This document shows positions 1 to 7,724 of a DNA stretch of 64,000 nucleotides, piece by piece; position 1 is the first letter of the stretch; each line of letters opens with the position of its first letter. The notes beneath the pieces are model-generated. The model worked only from the letters and a program-made list of their open reading frames with translations, was not told where the DNA came from and did no database searches. Made by a program: the position numbers and the translations under genes. The stretch covers positions 79,534 to 143,533 of the forward strand of contig JASHON010000073.1 in assembly GCA_030041095.1 (NCBI GenBank), written 5' to 3'. Origin of the DNA: Terriglobia bacterium. GTDB lineage: Bacteria; Acidobacteriota; Terriglobia; UBA7540.

Positions 1-2
1 CG

Positions 3-515
3 GGCCATCCAGGCGAGCCCACTCACCAGCAAAACCTTCTCGTGCTGCGGGAAATGGCGCTGCTTCTTGCGGCCGAAGTCGTGGACGATCAGCTCGAAAA
101 ATACCGCGAGCGGCATGGAATCGAGCCCGTCGGCGGCGCTCGAGAACGCATCATGGTCTGCGTCAAACCGGGCACGGTCGCCGAGCGGATGATTGAAAGC
201 GGCCATCGAAATGCCGAGCGCTTCAGCGGCGAGCTTTTTGCAGTGACCGTCAACGAGCCGGACCTGACGCCGGAGGATCGCGCGTCGCTGGATCGGGCTC
301 TCTCGCTTGCCCGTAAGCTTGACGCCCAGGTCGTCCGCCTGGAAAGCGAGGAGCCCATGCACGCAATCATGGAGTTCGCTCGCCAGCATGGCATCACTCA
401 AATCTTCATTGGTCACAGCTCCCACGAGCACTGGACGCATCGTGTTTGGGGCAGTTTCGTAGACCGGCTCATCCGCGAAGCCGAAGGAATGGATGTGCGT
501 GTGTTCCCCAATTAA
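3..515 (+). CDS. KdpD-type sensor fragment with USP domain (5' end outside window)
   Basis: The frame is open from the left window edge, so the gene starts upstream and only its last ~170 codons are seen. The visible part begins with the helical linker that follows the ATPase part of KdpD sensors (LREMALLLAAEVVDDQL), then a universal-stress-protein fold starting near RIMVCVKPG and ending in an FIGHSS-like nucleotide-loop segment. The stop codon follows the USP domain directly, so there are no transmembrane segments and no histidine kinase. The family senses K+ or turgor for the KdpFABC pump; a stand-alone version could be a cytoplasmic sensor or adaptor. A second KdpD-like gene starts 9 bp downstream, which suggests one operon. 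A kdpFABC operon may lie to the left, but that is not visible. Confidence 0.8.
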   Translation, partial: GHPGEPTHQQNLLVLREMALLLAAEVVDDQLEKYRERHGIEPVGGARERIMVCVKPGTVAERMIESGHRNAERFSGELFAVTVNEPDLTPEDRASLDRALSLARKLDAQVVRLESEEPMHAIMEFARQHGITQIFIGHSSHEHWTHRVWGSFVDRLIREAEGMDVRVFPN

Positions 516-524
516 CGCCTGCCC

Positions 525-1673
525 ATGAATGACCCCATCCCTTCAACCGGCCGGGGCTCACTTAAGATTTATCTGGGCTACGCTGCCGGCGTGGGCAAAA
601 CCTATGCCATGCTCATCGAGGCGCGAGCGCTCGTGCGCCAGGGTGTTGACGTGGTGATAGGCTACTTCGAACCTCACGGACGCAAGGATACAATCGAGCT
701 CACGGAGGGTCTTGACGAGATCCCGCGCAAAGAAATCCAATACCGCGGAGCGACGTTTTACGAAATGGACGCCGAAGCCATACTTCGGCGTCGGCCCTCC
801 GTCTGCGCTGTGGATGAATTCGCACACACGAACGTGCCCGGCTCAGCGCGAACCAAGCGATGGGAAGACGTTCAGGTGCTGCTGGATGCCGGCATCTGCG
901 TGCTCACCACCATGAACGTTCAGCATCTCGAAAGCCTGAACGACCATGTCTGGGCGGTTACGGGCGTGCGTGTGCGAGAAACAATTCCCGACTGGGTGGT
1001 AAAGCAGGCGGACGAAGTGGTGATGGTTGATTTGCCGCCCCAGGCGCTGCTCAACCGGCTGAGGCGCGGCGTCGTTTATACGCCGGAGAAAGCTCAGCAG
1101 GCGTTACAGAACTTCTTCAAAGAGTCCAGCCTCGTGGTTTTGCGCGAGCTTGCGCTGCGCCAAACAGCCTACGAGGTAGATGTCCGCCAATCCGTGCAGG
1201 ACGAAGCCTCGAGCGTTATGCCTGCGGCCGGAACCAGCGGTCTTGCCGGCGTCGAGCCTGCTGCCCCTGCTTCCGACCGTCTGCTGATTTACGTCTCCGC
1301 AGATCCGTCCACAGCCATGCTGATCCGTCGCGGTCGCCGCGTGGCGGATTACCTGCAAGCTGATTGTTTCGCCGTAGCTGTTCAGCCCGATGCCACTTTG
1401 CACCGCGTACCGCCGGCGCAACGGGACACTCTCGAGCGCCACTTAAACCTTGCTCGCATGCTTCATATCGAAACTCGCGTGCTGCAGGGCGAAAATCCCG
1501 CCGAAACCTTAGTGGACTTCGCCAGAAGAAACCAAGTGACCCAGATTCTTCTCGCCCGCGCCCAGCAGGGGCCACGAGTGCCTGTCCTCGGCCAAAGCCT
1601 GGTTCAGAAAGTGGTGCGTCTCGCGCACGACATGCAGGTTACGATTGTGGCTGAGCGGCGCCGCGAGGAATAG
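525..1673 (+). CDS. Stand-alone KdpD N-terminal sensor domain plus USP domain, no kinase
   Basis: This 382-residue cytoplasmic protein has the KdpD N-terminal module. A Walker A loop (GYAAGVGKT, about residues 18-26) is followed by the KdpD-typical GYFEPHGRKDT segment and a Walker B-like stretch (CAVDEFAHTN). The helical linker VVLRELALRQTAYEVD comes near residue 205, and a USP domain fills about residues 250-380. Full KdpD sensors run to ~900 residues with four TM helices and a kinase; here the gene stops cleanly after the USP domain. It follows a similar C-terminal piece by 9 bp, giving two consecutive truncated KdpD-like genes. It probably regulates K+ uptake or acts as a USP-type signalling ATPase. 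The family call is firm; the role is inferred. Confidence 0.85.
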   Translation: MNDPIPSTGRGSLKIYLGYAAGVGKTYAMLIEARALVRQGVDVVIGYFEPHGRKDTIELTEGLDEIPRKEIQYRGATFYEMDAEAILRRRPSVCAVDEFAHTNVPGSARTKRWEDVQVLLDAGICVLTTMNVQHLESLNDHVWAVTGVRVRETIPDWVVKQADEVVMVDLPPQALLNRLRRGVVYTPEKAQQALQNFFKESSLVVLRELALRQTAYEVDVRQSVQDEASSVMPAAGTSGLAGVEPAAPASDRLLIYVSADPSTAMLIRRGRRVADYLQADCFAVAVQPDATLHRVPPAQRDTLERHLNLARMLHIETRVLQGENPAETLVDFARRNQVTQILLARAQQGPRVPVLGQSLVQKVVRLAHDMQVTIVAERRREE

Positions 1674-1679
1674 CGCGGG

Positions 1680-1931
1680 GCTCGCGCTTCGCATCGTAAG
1701 GCAGCGCGTTGCCCGAGCCTCCGCTTTCCCGTCCGCGCGCCGAACGTAGAATTCGCGCTTGCCGGCCGGCGCCCTCAACCGTGCAATCTGTGGAATCTCC
1801 ATCGGCAACGATAACAACGATAACTTCGTCGGGCTCTACATCGCGCAGGTAATCGAGCAAGGCGCAAGGGTCGATTCCTCGTTGAAGTCCGGAATAATCA
1901 CGGATACCCGAGGCCGGTCGAAGCCCAGGCT
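1680..1931 (-). pseudogene. Glycosyltransferase family 2 remnant, frameshifted and cut off by the IS
   Basis: Read on the minus strand, one frame gives a GT2 N-terminal strand (RPRVSVIIPDFNEEST). A shifted frame continues with LLDYLRDVEPDEVIVV, then DGDSTDCTVEGAGRQARIL and SARGRES. This order matches the start of TIGR04283-type glycosyltransferases (VSVIIPTxNEE, EVIVVDGGSTDGT, RGRAxQMNAGA). At least one frameshift separates the blocks, nothing past about 90 residues is recognisable, and the upstream end abuts the IS terminal repeat, so the start codon is gone. No continuation is found beyond the far end of the IS. It is a non-functional relic. Confidence 0.7.
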
Positions 1932-3348
1932 TGTCCAAATTAGGTTTTTGAAAAAGGCGGAATCTCCGGTAAGTTGAGGTTTTGTGTTGCCGCACGATTA
2001 ATCTCAACTGAAGGAGGTTCCACCGTGAATCGAGTATGCAGCATCTTCTCTCAAATACTCCAGCTTTTCCCCCGCCTGGAGTTTGAACAGATGGTTCGCA
2101 AGCACCGGGCCGAGCGTCATGCCCGAGGCTTCACCTCCTGGGGACAATTTGTGGCCATGCTGTTTTGCCAACTCGGACAAGCTCAGTCGCTGCGCGAAAT
2201 TTGCGGGGGGCTGGCCGCTTGTGAGGGCAAGTTGAAGCACTTGGGTGTTCCGCAGGCCCCCCGGCGCTCTACCTTGGCTTATGCCAATAAGCATCGCCCC
2301 TGGGCGTTATATCAAGCGATTTTTGAGCGACTCTACGCGCGCTTCCAGGCTGAACTCGCTCCGCGCCGCAAATTTCGTTTCCGCAATCGGCTCCTCAGCA
2401 TCGATGGCACCTTGATTGACTTGTGCTCGACGGTCTTCGACTGGGCGGCCTATCAGCGGAGCAAAGGAGCGGCCAAGCTGCACCTGGTCTTGGATCATCG
2501 AGGCTACCTGCCCCAATTCGCCGTGATCACCGAAGGGAAGCGCTCCGAGGTCGCCGTGGCCCGCACCTGGGAGTTCGAACCCGGCACCATCTTGATTTTC
2601 GATAGGGGCTACGTCGATTACTGCTGGTACGAGCGCCTGACCCAGCGAGGAGTTTTCTTCGTCACCCGGATGCGGACCGACGCGGCTTACCAGGTGATCG
2701 AGAAAAGGTCCCGGCCGCAAAACCGCTCCATCCGCCGCGATCAGATCATTCGGTTGGGCAGTCGGAACTGGCGGCGCATGAAAGTGAACCTGCGGCAGAT
2801 CGAGGTCTGGGATGCGGAGCACCAAAGGATGCTGGTGCTGCTCACCAATCACCTGCAGTTCGCCGCCACGACGATCTCCGAAATCTATCGCCAGCGCTGG
2901 CAGATTGAGCTTTTCTTCCGGGCGTTGAAGCAATCCCTCCGGGTCAAAACTTTTGTCGGCACCAGCGCCAACGCTTTGAAGATCCAGATTTGGACAGCAC
3001 TGATTGCGATACTGGTGTTGAAGTATTTGCAATGGCGCGCCCGTTTTGGCTGGTCGCTGTCGAACCTGGTGGCTCTGCTGCGCCAGCAACTGTTTGTTTA
3101 TCGGGACCTTTTCACTTGGCTGGATGAGCCCTTCGAACCTCCGCCGGCGCTGCAAGGAATTCATGACACTCAACTTTCTCTCGGTTTTAGCCCGGTTTAA
3201 TTGGACAGCACCGTGAAAAATTCCGTGCCCCTGCCGACCCGTTCCCCTCCGCCGCCGGGGGAACCTGGTTTTCAAACCAGCCTTCAGGGGCGAAGTTTGT
3301 TCAATAGAATCAACAAGCGGTTTGCTGGCCCGAAGCTAATTTGGACAG
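1932..3348 (+). mobile_element. IS4-family insertion sequence with 12-bp terminal inverted repeats
   Basis: The ends are perfect 12-bp inverted repeats: tgtccaaattag at the left and its exact complement ctaatttggaca at the right. Between them lies one intact transposase gene and about 130 bp of non-coding DNA. No matching target duplication is visible: the left flank ends in gcccaggct and the right flank begins gccctgagg. The two flanks also differ in content (glycosyltransferase relic against an interspersed repeat), so the element may have taken part in a deletion or rearrangement after insertion. The 1417-bp length is normal for the family. Confidence 0.85.
2025..3200 (+). CDS. IS4-family transposase (DDE, YREK motif)
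   Basis: This 391-residue transposase catalyses cut-and-paste movement of the surrounding element. An N-terminal DUF4372-like region (FPRLEFEQMVRKH, SWGQFVAMLFCQL) is followed by the catalytic core: first Asp in LLSIDGTLIDL, second Asp in LIFDRGYVDY, and Glu in the YREK motif YRQRWQIELFFRALK (Y-2-R-3-E-6-K spacing intact). The GTG start is preferred because aaggagg sits seven bases upstream; a TTG 51 bases earlier has no such site. The frame is complete with no stop or shift, so it may be active. Its closest recalled relatives are the ISPepr1/IS4Sa-type group. Confidence 0.93.
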   Translation: MNRVCSIFSQILQLFPRLEFEQMVRKHRAERHARGFTSWGQFVAMLFCQLGQAQSLREICGGLAACEGKLKHLGVPQAPRRSTLAYANKHRPWALYQAIFERLYARFQAELAPRRKFRFRNRLLSIDGTLIDLCSTVFDWAAYQRSKGAAKLHLVLDHRGYLPQFAVITEGKRSEVAVARTWEFEPGTILIFDRGYVDYCWYERLTQRGVFFVTRMRTDAAYQVIEKRSRPQNRSIRRDQIIRLGSRNWRRMKVNLRQIEVWDAEHQRMLVLLTNHLQFAATTISEIYRQRWQIELFFRALKQSLRVKTFVGTSANALKIQIWTALIAILVLKYLQWRARFGWSLSNLVALLRQQLFVYRDLFTWLDEPFEPPPALQGIHDTQLSLGFSPV

Positions 3349-3455
3349 CCCTGAGGCGCAGCCCCGCCCTGAATAATTCGATCACTGGTGCTGCCGGAAA
3401 GGCAAGCCCTTCCGCACGTCAGGCGGCACAGCCGCATCGTGCATGGGCGACACTC
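3349..3455 (+). repeat. Interspersed repeat A, copy 1
   Basis: The sequence begins right at the IS right end and reads gaggcgcagcccc, cctgaataattcgatcact, ggaaaggcaagcc, then cgcacgtcaggcggc and gccgcatcgtg. The same blocks in the same order occur as copy 2 (5321-5430) and, inverted, as copy 3 (46150-46255). No protein is supported. This is a genome-wide short repeat rather than a gene. Confidence 0.75.
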
Positions 3456-3505
3456 CTCAACAAGTACAGAAGTTTCAAGGCCAGTGCGGCCTTGGGCGAC
3501 TGGTG

Positions 3506-3838
3506 TCATCGGGTTCTGCCATTTTCAGCCGCCATTCGGCTGGGCCTCACTGGCGTCGCGGCGCCTTCCCCAACCACCGTCGTCCATTCGCGTACGCTCC
3601 AGTGTTTCACAAGACCGTTCAGGACGTACGGATCAGCTTGGGCAAACTGCTCCGCCACCGTGGGCGAATCTCCTTTGAACAAGAGGACGCCGCGATCCAT
3701 CGGATTGGCCAGCGCGCCTCCCAGCACCAATTCGCCTCGCTCGCTCGCCTTCCACGCCCTATCGAGATGAGCTTCCCGAAATTCTGCCCGCCGTTCGGCG
3801 TAATCATCAGCCATTTCGTAGAATAAAAGATAGTGCAT
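3506..3838 (-). CDS. YciI-like (YCII-related domain) protein
   Basis: This 110-residue protein starts MHYLLFYEMADDYAERR and has the small YCII fold seen through FREAHLDRAWKASERGELVLGGAL and SPTVAEQFAQADPYV. Such proteins are dimeric alpha/beta-barrel enzymes or binding proteins of mostly unknown substrate. The ATG was chosen because gaggtg lies just upstream and the family begins at this strand; an in-frame extension of 32 residues looks non-coding. It is divergent from the M48 protease, with about 38 bp between the two starts, so the promoters must overlap. Confidence 0.8.
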   Translation of the reverse strand: MHYLLFYEMADDYAERRAEFREAHLDRAWKASERGELVLGGALANPMDRGVLLFKGDSPTVAEQFAQADPYVLNGLVKHWSVREWTTVVGEGAATPVRPSRMAAENGRTR

Positions 3839-3876
3839 TGAATTCACCTCGCTCGAACCATTATCATCCAGTCTGC

Positions 3877-5118
3877 ATGATGCCGGGCACAGAATCCGAA
3901 CCAGGCAGCGAAGCCAAGGCGAAGCAGTACGCAAGGGAACACTTTCGCCTCACGCTGATTTCTTTTGGGACCGATCTCGCCGTCCTGCTTGCCTTTCTCC
4001 TTTCGGGTGCGAGCGTTGGGTGGGCGCGGCGAGTGGCTGCGCCTTCAGGATGGCGTGCGGCAGCCACGGCCGTGGTGTTGCTGTACGGGATCGGGCTGGG
4101 AGTTTTGCTCAAGCTGTTCGGACTACCGATTTCCATTCTTTCACGGCGAATCGAAATCCGTTACGGATTGAACCGGCAACGCTGGCGGGGCTGGCTTTGG
4201 GACGAAACCAAGGGAACGCTGTTAAGCGCAGCGCTCGGGCTGGGCGGGCTGGAGCTGGTTTACGCGCTGCTGCGCGCGGCGCCGCGAACGTGGTGGTTGT
4301 GGGCGTGGGGTGCGTTTACCGTTTTCGCCGTCATTCTCGTTCAGCTCGCTCCTGTTCTGTTGTTTCCGCTTTTCTTCAAATTCCGGCCGCTTTCGGCTGA
4401 GGGAGCAGAAGCCGAGCTGGTGAACCGGCTGAGCCGGCTCGCTGAGCGCGCCGGCGCTCGCATTCGCGGCGTTTTCGAATGGAAACTGGGCGAAAAGAGC
4501 GCCAAAGCCAATGCCGCGCTCACCGGACTTGGAGCTACGCGCCGCGTGATGATCAGCGATACCCTGCTTGGATCAGCGCCGCACGAGGAGATTGAAGCGG
4601 TTTTTGCCCATGAGCTTGGTCACCACGTCCACCGGCACATCTGGCTCGGCCTCGCCTTTCAGACAGGCTTGTCGTTTTTCGGGTTCTGGATGGCTGCTGC
4701 GGCTTTGAAGTTTTTTGCGCCGCCGCTTCAATTGAAAGGCATTCAGGACGTCGCGGGGTTGCCGCTGCTTTTGCTTGTGGCTACGGTCCTCTCCGCGCTC
4801 CTGCTTCCGCTGGGCAACGCGTTTTCGCGCCGAATGGAGCGCCAGGCGGATGATTATGCCTTCGCCGCCCTCGGCGATGCTGAGCCGCTGGTGCGTGGCC
4901 TCGAACGCCTCGCAGCCCAGAACCTTGCAGAACGCAATCCTCCACGCTGGAAAGAACTGATCTTCTATTCGCACCCGTCGATCTCGACGCGAGTCACCCG
5001 CGCCCGTGCCTGGCAGGCAGGCCATAGCGAGACGCCCTGGAGAGGCGAGAGACGAGCAGGATATCAGCAATCAGCTAGCGGCGATCAGAGGGCAGGAGAG
5101 ACAAGAGACCAGAGATGA
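3877..5118 (+). CDS. M48 (Ste24/CAAX-type) integral membrane metalloprotease
   Basis: This 413-residue membrane protease has about six hydrophobic helices and the Ste24 layout. An N-terminal CAAX-protease membrane region (SRRIEIRYGLNRQ) precedes the zinc motif HELGHH (in EAVFAHELGHHVHRH), and the third ligand region is RMERQADDYAF. It probably degrades or processes membrane proteins from the inner membrane. Two adjacent ATGs at 3877 and 3880 avoid overlap with the divergent YciI start; an ATG at 3838 is in frame but would overlap it. The last ~25 residues (from GERRAGYQQ) are Gln/Arg/Gly-rich and are encoded by interspersed repeat DNA, so the native stop appears to have been lost. Confidence 0.88.
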   Translation: MMPGTESEPGSEAKAKQYAREHFRLTLISFGTDLAVLLAFLLSGASVGWARRVAAPSGWRAAATAVVLLYGIGLGVLLKLFGLPISILSRRIEIRYGLNRQRWRGWLWDETKGTLLSAALGLGGLELVYALLRAAPRTWWLWAWGAFTVFAVILVQLAPVLLFPLFFKFRPLSAEGAEAELVNRLSRLAERAGARIRGVFEWKLGEKSAKANAALTGLGATRRVMISDTLLGSAPHEEIEAVFAHELGHHVHRHIWLGLAFQTGLSFFGFWMAAAALKFFAPPLQLKGIQDVAGLPLLLLVATVLSALLLPLGNAFSRRMERQADDYAFAALGDAEPLVRGLERLAAQNLAERNPPRWKELIFYSHPSISTRVTRARAWQAGHSETPWRGERRAGYQQSASGDQRAGETRDQR

Positions 5119-5245
5119 GAGACGAGAGGCGAGCAAGATGCCCGCGGCCGGCGATCAGCTTTCAGCGTCGAGCGGGCACTGCGCTGTTCCGCACCGGTTT
5201 GCTGAATGCTGACTGCTGATTTCTGGTAACTGATCGCTCCTTGCG
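5055..5245. repeat. Interspersed repeat C (ctgaaagctga-type words), copy 1
   Basis: Low-complexity DNA made of short recurrent words: atcagcaatcagct, agagaccagagatgagag, gatcagctttcagc, gctgactgctgatttctgg. The same vocabulary occurs at 8820-8945, 40900-40925 and 43628-43735, always in gaps between genes. The first part is translated as the tail of the upstream M48 protease. No RNA gene or promoter can be assigned. Confidence 0.6.
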
Positions 5246-5320
5246 GGCCACGGTGGTGACGAAGAGACAAGCCGTATCCCTGTTAACGGTGGGCAAGAGG
5301 GCGAGGAACAACCTGGCCCA

Positions 5321-5430
5321 AGGAATTGGATCACCGGCGGTCTTGGAAAGGCAAGGCTTTCCTCAAGCCTGGCCGCACGTCAGGCGGCGGAGCCGCATCG
5401 TGCCTGGGCGACACTCCTCGGCAAATGCAG
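5321..5430 (+). repeat. Interspersed repeat A, copy 2
   Basis: It contains ttggatcacc, ggaaaggcaagg, cgcacgtcaggcggc, gccgcatcgtgc and gggcgacactcctc in the same order as copy 1. It is followed at about 5440 by a fragment of repeat B (ggcaagatgccggcgct). The whole 5119-5622 gap upstream of rimO is thus mostly repeat DNA; an A+T-richer stretch at 5560-5582 may hold the rimO promoter. Confidence 0.7.
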
Positions 5431-5622
5431 AGACTCGAGGGCTGGCAAGATGCCGGCGCTGCGCGATCGTAAATTCCTGCGCGGCAGCCGCGCCTGTCGC
5501 CGGCTTTGCCGCCCGGCGTGTTAAGGTTCAAACCGGACCGGCGCCTGTCGGTGGCCGTAACCTATGCTAAGATTTTAGATACGCTCTGTCAGCCGAAGAG
5601 TCGCAAGGAGCCGTCGCTTTTT

Positions 5623-7068
5623 ATGCCAAAAGTGGGACTGGTGAGTCTGGGTTGTCCCAAAAATACAGTGGATAGCGAGGTCATGCTGGGTGTCCTCAGA
5701 CAGTCAGGCTATGAGATCACTCCCCAACCTGAAGACGCAGACGTGTTGATCGTCAATACTTGCAGTTTCATTCAACCGGCCAAGCAGGAATCCATCGACA
5801 CAATCCTCGAGATGGCAGAATACAAGAAGCGTGGCCGGGCTCGCAGGCTTGTAGTGACCGGATGCCTGGTGGAACGTTACCGGCGCGACATTTTGAACGA
5901 GTTTCCGGAAGTGGACTACGTTCTGGGAACAAACGAGATTGAACGAGTAGTGGAAGCCTGCGATCTGCGGAGCTCGGGACGCGAAGCGCGCGCGCAAGCT
6001 GAGCCGTATCTCTATCATCAGGGAACGCCGCGCGTTCTCTCGACGCCGTCTCATTCCGCCTTCATCAAGATCGCCGAAGGCTGCGACCATACGTGTTCTT
6101 TTTGCGTGATCCCGCAAATGCGCGGAAAGTTTCGCTCGCGCCGGTTCGATTCCATCATTCACGAAGCTGAAAACTTGATCCGCGGCGGAGCGCGCGAGCT
6201 CACGCTGGTGGGGCAGGATAATACCAATTACGGCGAAGACCTTGGGCTGCGCGACGGGCTGGCCCGGCTTTTGAAGCAGCTTGCGTCGCTCGACGGCTTG
6301 GTCTGGCTGCGCTTCCTGTATTGTTACCCGAACCGCGTGACGGACGCGCTCATCGAAGCGGTGGCCAGCTCACCGAAGATTGCCAAGTATTTTGATATTC
6401 CCTTTCAGCATGCCAGCCGCCCGGTGTTGAAGGCCATGCGGCGCGGGAGCGATGGCGCCCAATTCCTGAGATTGATCCGAAAGATTCGCGCGGCGATCCC
6501 CGGCGTGGCGCTTCGTACGTCCCTGATCGTCGGATTTCCGGGCGAGACTGAAGATGATTTCCAAGCTCTGCGGGAATTTGTTTCTGAAGCGTCGTTCGAC
6601 CGGCTGGGCGTCTTTCAATATTCGAATGAAGAATCCAGCGCATCCTTCTCTCTGCGCGCGCAGGTGCCGGCAGCAACGGTCCGGCGGCGCAAGAACACCA
6701 TCATGGCCGTACAGCGGCGAATCTCGCGAAATAAGCTGAAGAAGCTGGCAGGGCATCGGCTACCTGTACTCGTGGAAGGGCGCTTGCCGGAGATGCCGTT
6801 GCTTTTTTCCGCCCGGCTTGAATCCCAGGCGCCCGAAGTTGACGGCCGCGTGCTCTTGAACGATTTTGAAGGCCCTGAGCCCCGGGCGGGCGAATACCGC
6901 TGGGCTCGTGTCACTCAGGCGTCTGATTACGACGTGGTGGCAACGCTCGAGCCGGATTATTTTGCCGATCCGGCCGTTCCGTATCAGGATCATCAAACTA
7001 TCCAGGGGCTGGTCCAAATTCAGTCCTTTGCCGCTCGAAGTCCCGCATATGCGCTGCCCCATCTGTAA
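5623..7068 (+). CDS. rimO: Ribosomal protein S12 methylthiotransferase RimO
   Basis: This radical-SAM enzyme adds a methylthio group to the conserved Asp of ribosomal protein S12. The 481-residue protein has the N-terminal UPF0004 domain with three Cys ligands (LGCPKN, NTCSF, TGCL), the radical-SAM cluster CDHTCSFCVIPQMRG near residue 155, RFLYCYPNRV and FDIPFQHAS in the barrel, and a C-terminal TRAM domain. The ATG was chosen because aaggag lies about ten bases upstream and the family begins MPKVGLVSLGC. It heads a tight run with yacG and pgpA. The C-terminal ~20 residues overlap the yacG start. Confidence 0.95.
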   Translation: MPKVGLVSLGCPKNTVDSEVMLGVLRQSGYEITPQPEDADVLIVNTCSFIQPAKQESIDTILEMAEYKKRGRARRLVVTGCLVERYRRDILNEFPEVDYVLGTNEIERVVEACDLRSSGREARAQAEPYLYHQGTPRVLSTPSHSAFIKIAEGCDHTCSFCVIPQMRGKFRSRRFDSIIHEAENLIRGGARELTLVGQDNTNYGEDLGLRDGLARLLKQLASLDGLVWLRFLYCYPNRVTDALIEAVASSPKIAKYFDIPFQHASRPVLKAMRRGSDGAQFLRLIRKIRAAIPGVALRTSLIVGFPGETEDDFQALREFVSEASFDRLGVFQYSNEESSASFSLRAQVPAATVRRRKNTIMAVQRRISRNKLKKLAGHRLPVLVEGRLPEMPLLFSARLESQAPEVDGRVLLNDFEGPEPRAGEYRWARVTQASDYDVVATLEPDYFADPAVPYQDHQTIQGLVQIQSFAARSPAYALPHL

Positions 7069-7249
7069 GCGGGAAACCCCGTGGGAGGGAAACCCCTACC
7101 GGCCGTTCTGCAGCGAACGCTGCAAGATGATTGACCTGGATAACTGGCTTTCCGGCAGATACCGCATTTCCACGCCGCATTCGAGCGCGCCGGAATCCGA
7201 GAATGGAGGAGAAGGCGACGCCCAGCCCAAAGACGGAGACGGTGAATGA
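7049..7249 (+). CDS. yacG: Zinc-ribbon DNA gyrase inhibitor YacG
   Basis: This 66-residue protein begins MRCPICKRET. Its four zinc-binding Cys are in CPIC and FCSERCKMIDL, followed by DNWLSGRYRI, all YacG hallmarks. The known homologue binds GyrB and inhibits gyrase. The acidic tail is unstructured. It overlaps the 3' end of rimO by 20 bp and the start of pgpA, so translation is coupled. It was found by its cysteine pattern within a longer reading frame whose upstream part is only a shadow of rimO. Confidence 0.88.
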   Translation: MRCPICKRETPWEGNPYRPFCSERCKMIDLDNWLSGRYRISTPHSSAPESENGGEGDAQPKDGDGE

Positions 7250-7724
7250 AAAGGGGCACGCGGTTGCCGTGCGCATTGCTACGCTCGGCCGATTAGGTTC
7301 GTTCCCGCTTGCTTCAGGCACGGTCGGAGCTGCAATCGGTCTTTTGGCGGCTGTGTTGCTCGGCCGCTTGCCGTTTGGCCCGCGAGAGAACCACATTTTA
7401 TTTGGCGCCGCGGTTGCGGCGGTATTTTTTGTTGGCGTGTGGGCGTCGGGACGCGCTGAAAAGGAGCTGCAGACGGAAGATCCAAGCTCCGTGATTATTG
7501 ACGAGGTGGCGGGCCAGATGATCACATTTCTGGTCAATCCTGCCTTGAGCTGGGGCTGGCTGATCGCCGGGTTTCTGCTCTTCAGGTTTTTCGACGTCCT
7601 CAAGCCATTCCCGGCGCGGCGAGCTGAGCATCTGGGCGGGGGCTGGGGCATTATGGCGGATGACGCCATGGCGGGAGCGTATAGTTTGCTGGCGCTATTT
7701 TTACTCGGATTTGCGGTACGATGA
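7203..7724 (+). CDS. pgpA: Phosphatidylglycerophosphatase A
   Basis: This membrane phosphatase converts phosphatidylglycerol phosphate to phosphatidylglycerol. The family signatures are GSFPLASGTVG near the N-terminus, IIDEVAGQM (metal-binding acidic residues) and GWGIMADDAMAG near the C-terminus, with four hydrophobic helices between them. The start is uncertain: ATG at 7203 gives 173 residues, while GTG at 7242 removes 13 residues and leaves a short overlap with the yacG stop. The 3' end overlaps the next gene by ATGA. The neighbours rimO, yacG and cinA are a common acidobacterial arrangement as recalled. Confidence 0.9.
   Translation: MEEKATPSPKTETVNEKGHAVAVRIATLGRLGSFPLASGTVGAAIGLLAAVLLGRLPFGPRENHILFGAAVAAVFFVGVWASGRAEKELQTEDPSSVIIDEVAGQMITFLVNPALSWGWLIAGFLLFRFFDVLKPFPARRAEHLGGGWGIMADDAMAGAYSLLALFLLGFAVR

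Noticed and set aside
2307..3275. Long minus-strand frame antisense to the transposase
   Set aside because: It is a GC-rich shadow of the transposase gene, with no family signature.
3200..3348. An alternative IS right end near aattggacagcacc (about 3197-3210)
   Set aside because: It is a poorer match to the left end than the perfect 12-bp repeat ending at 3348.
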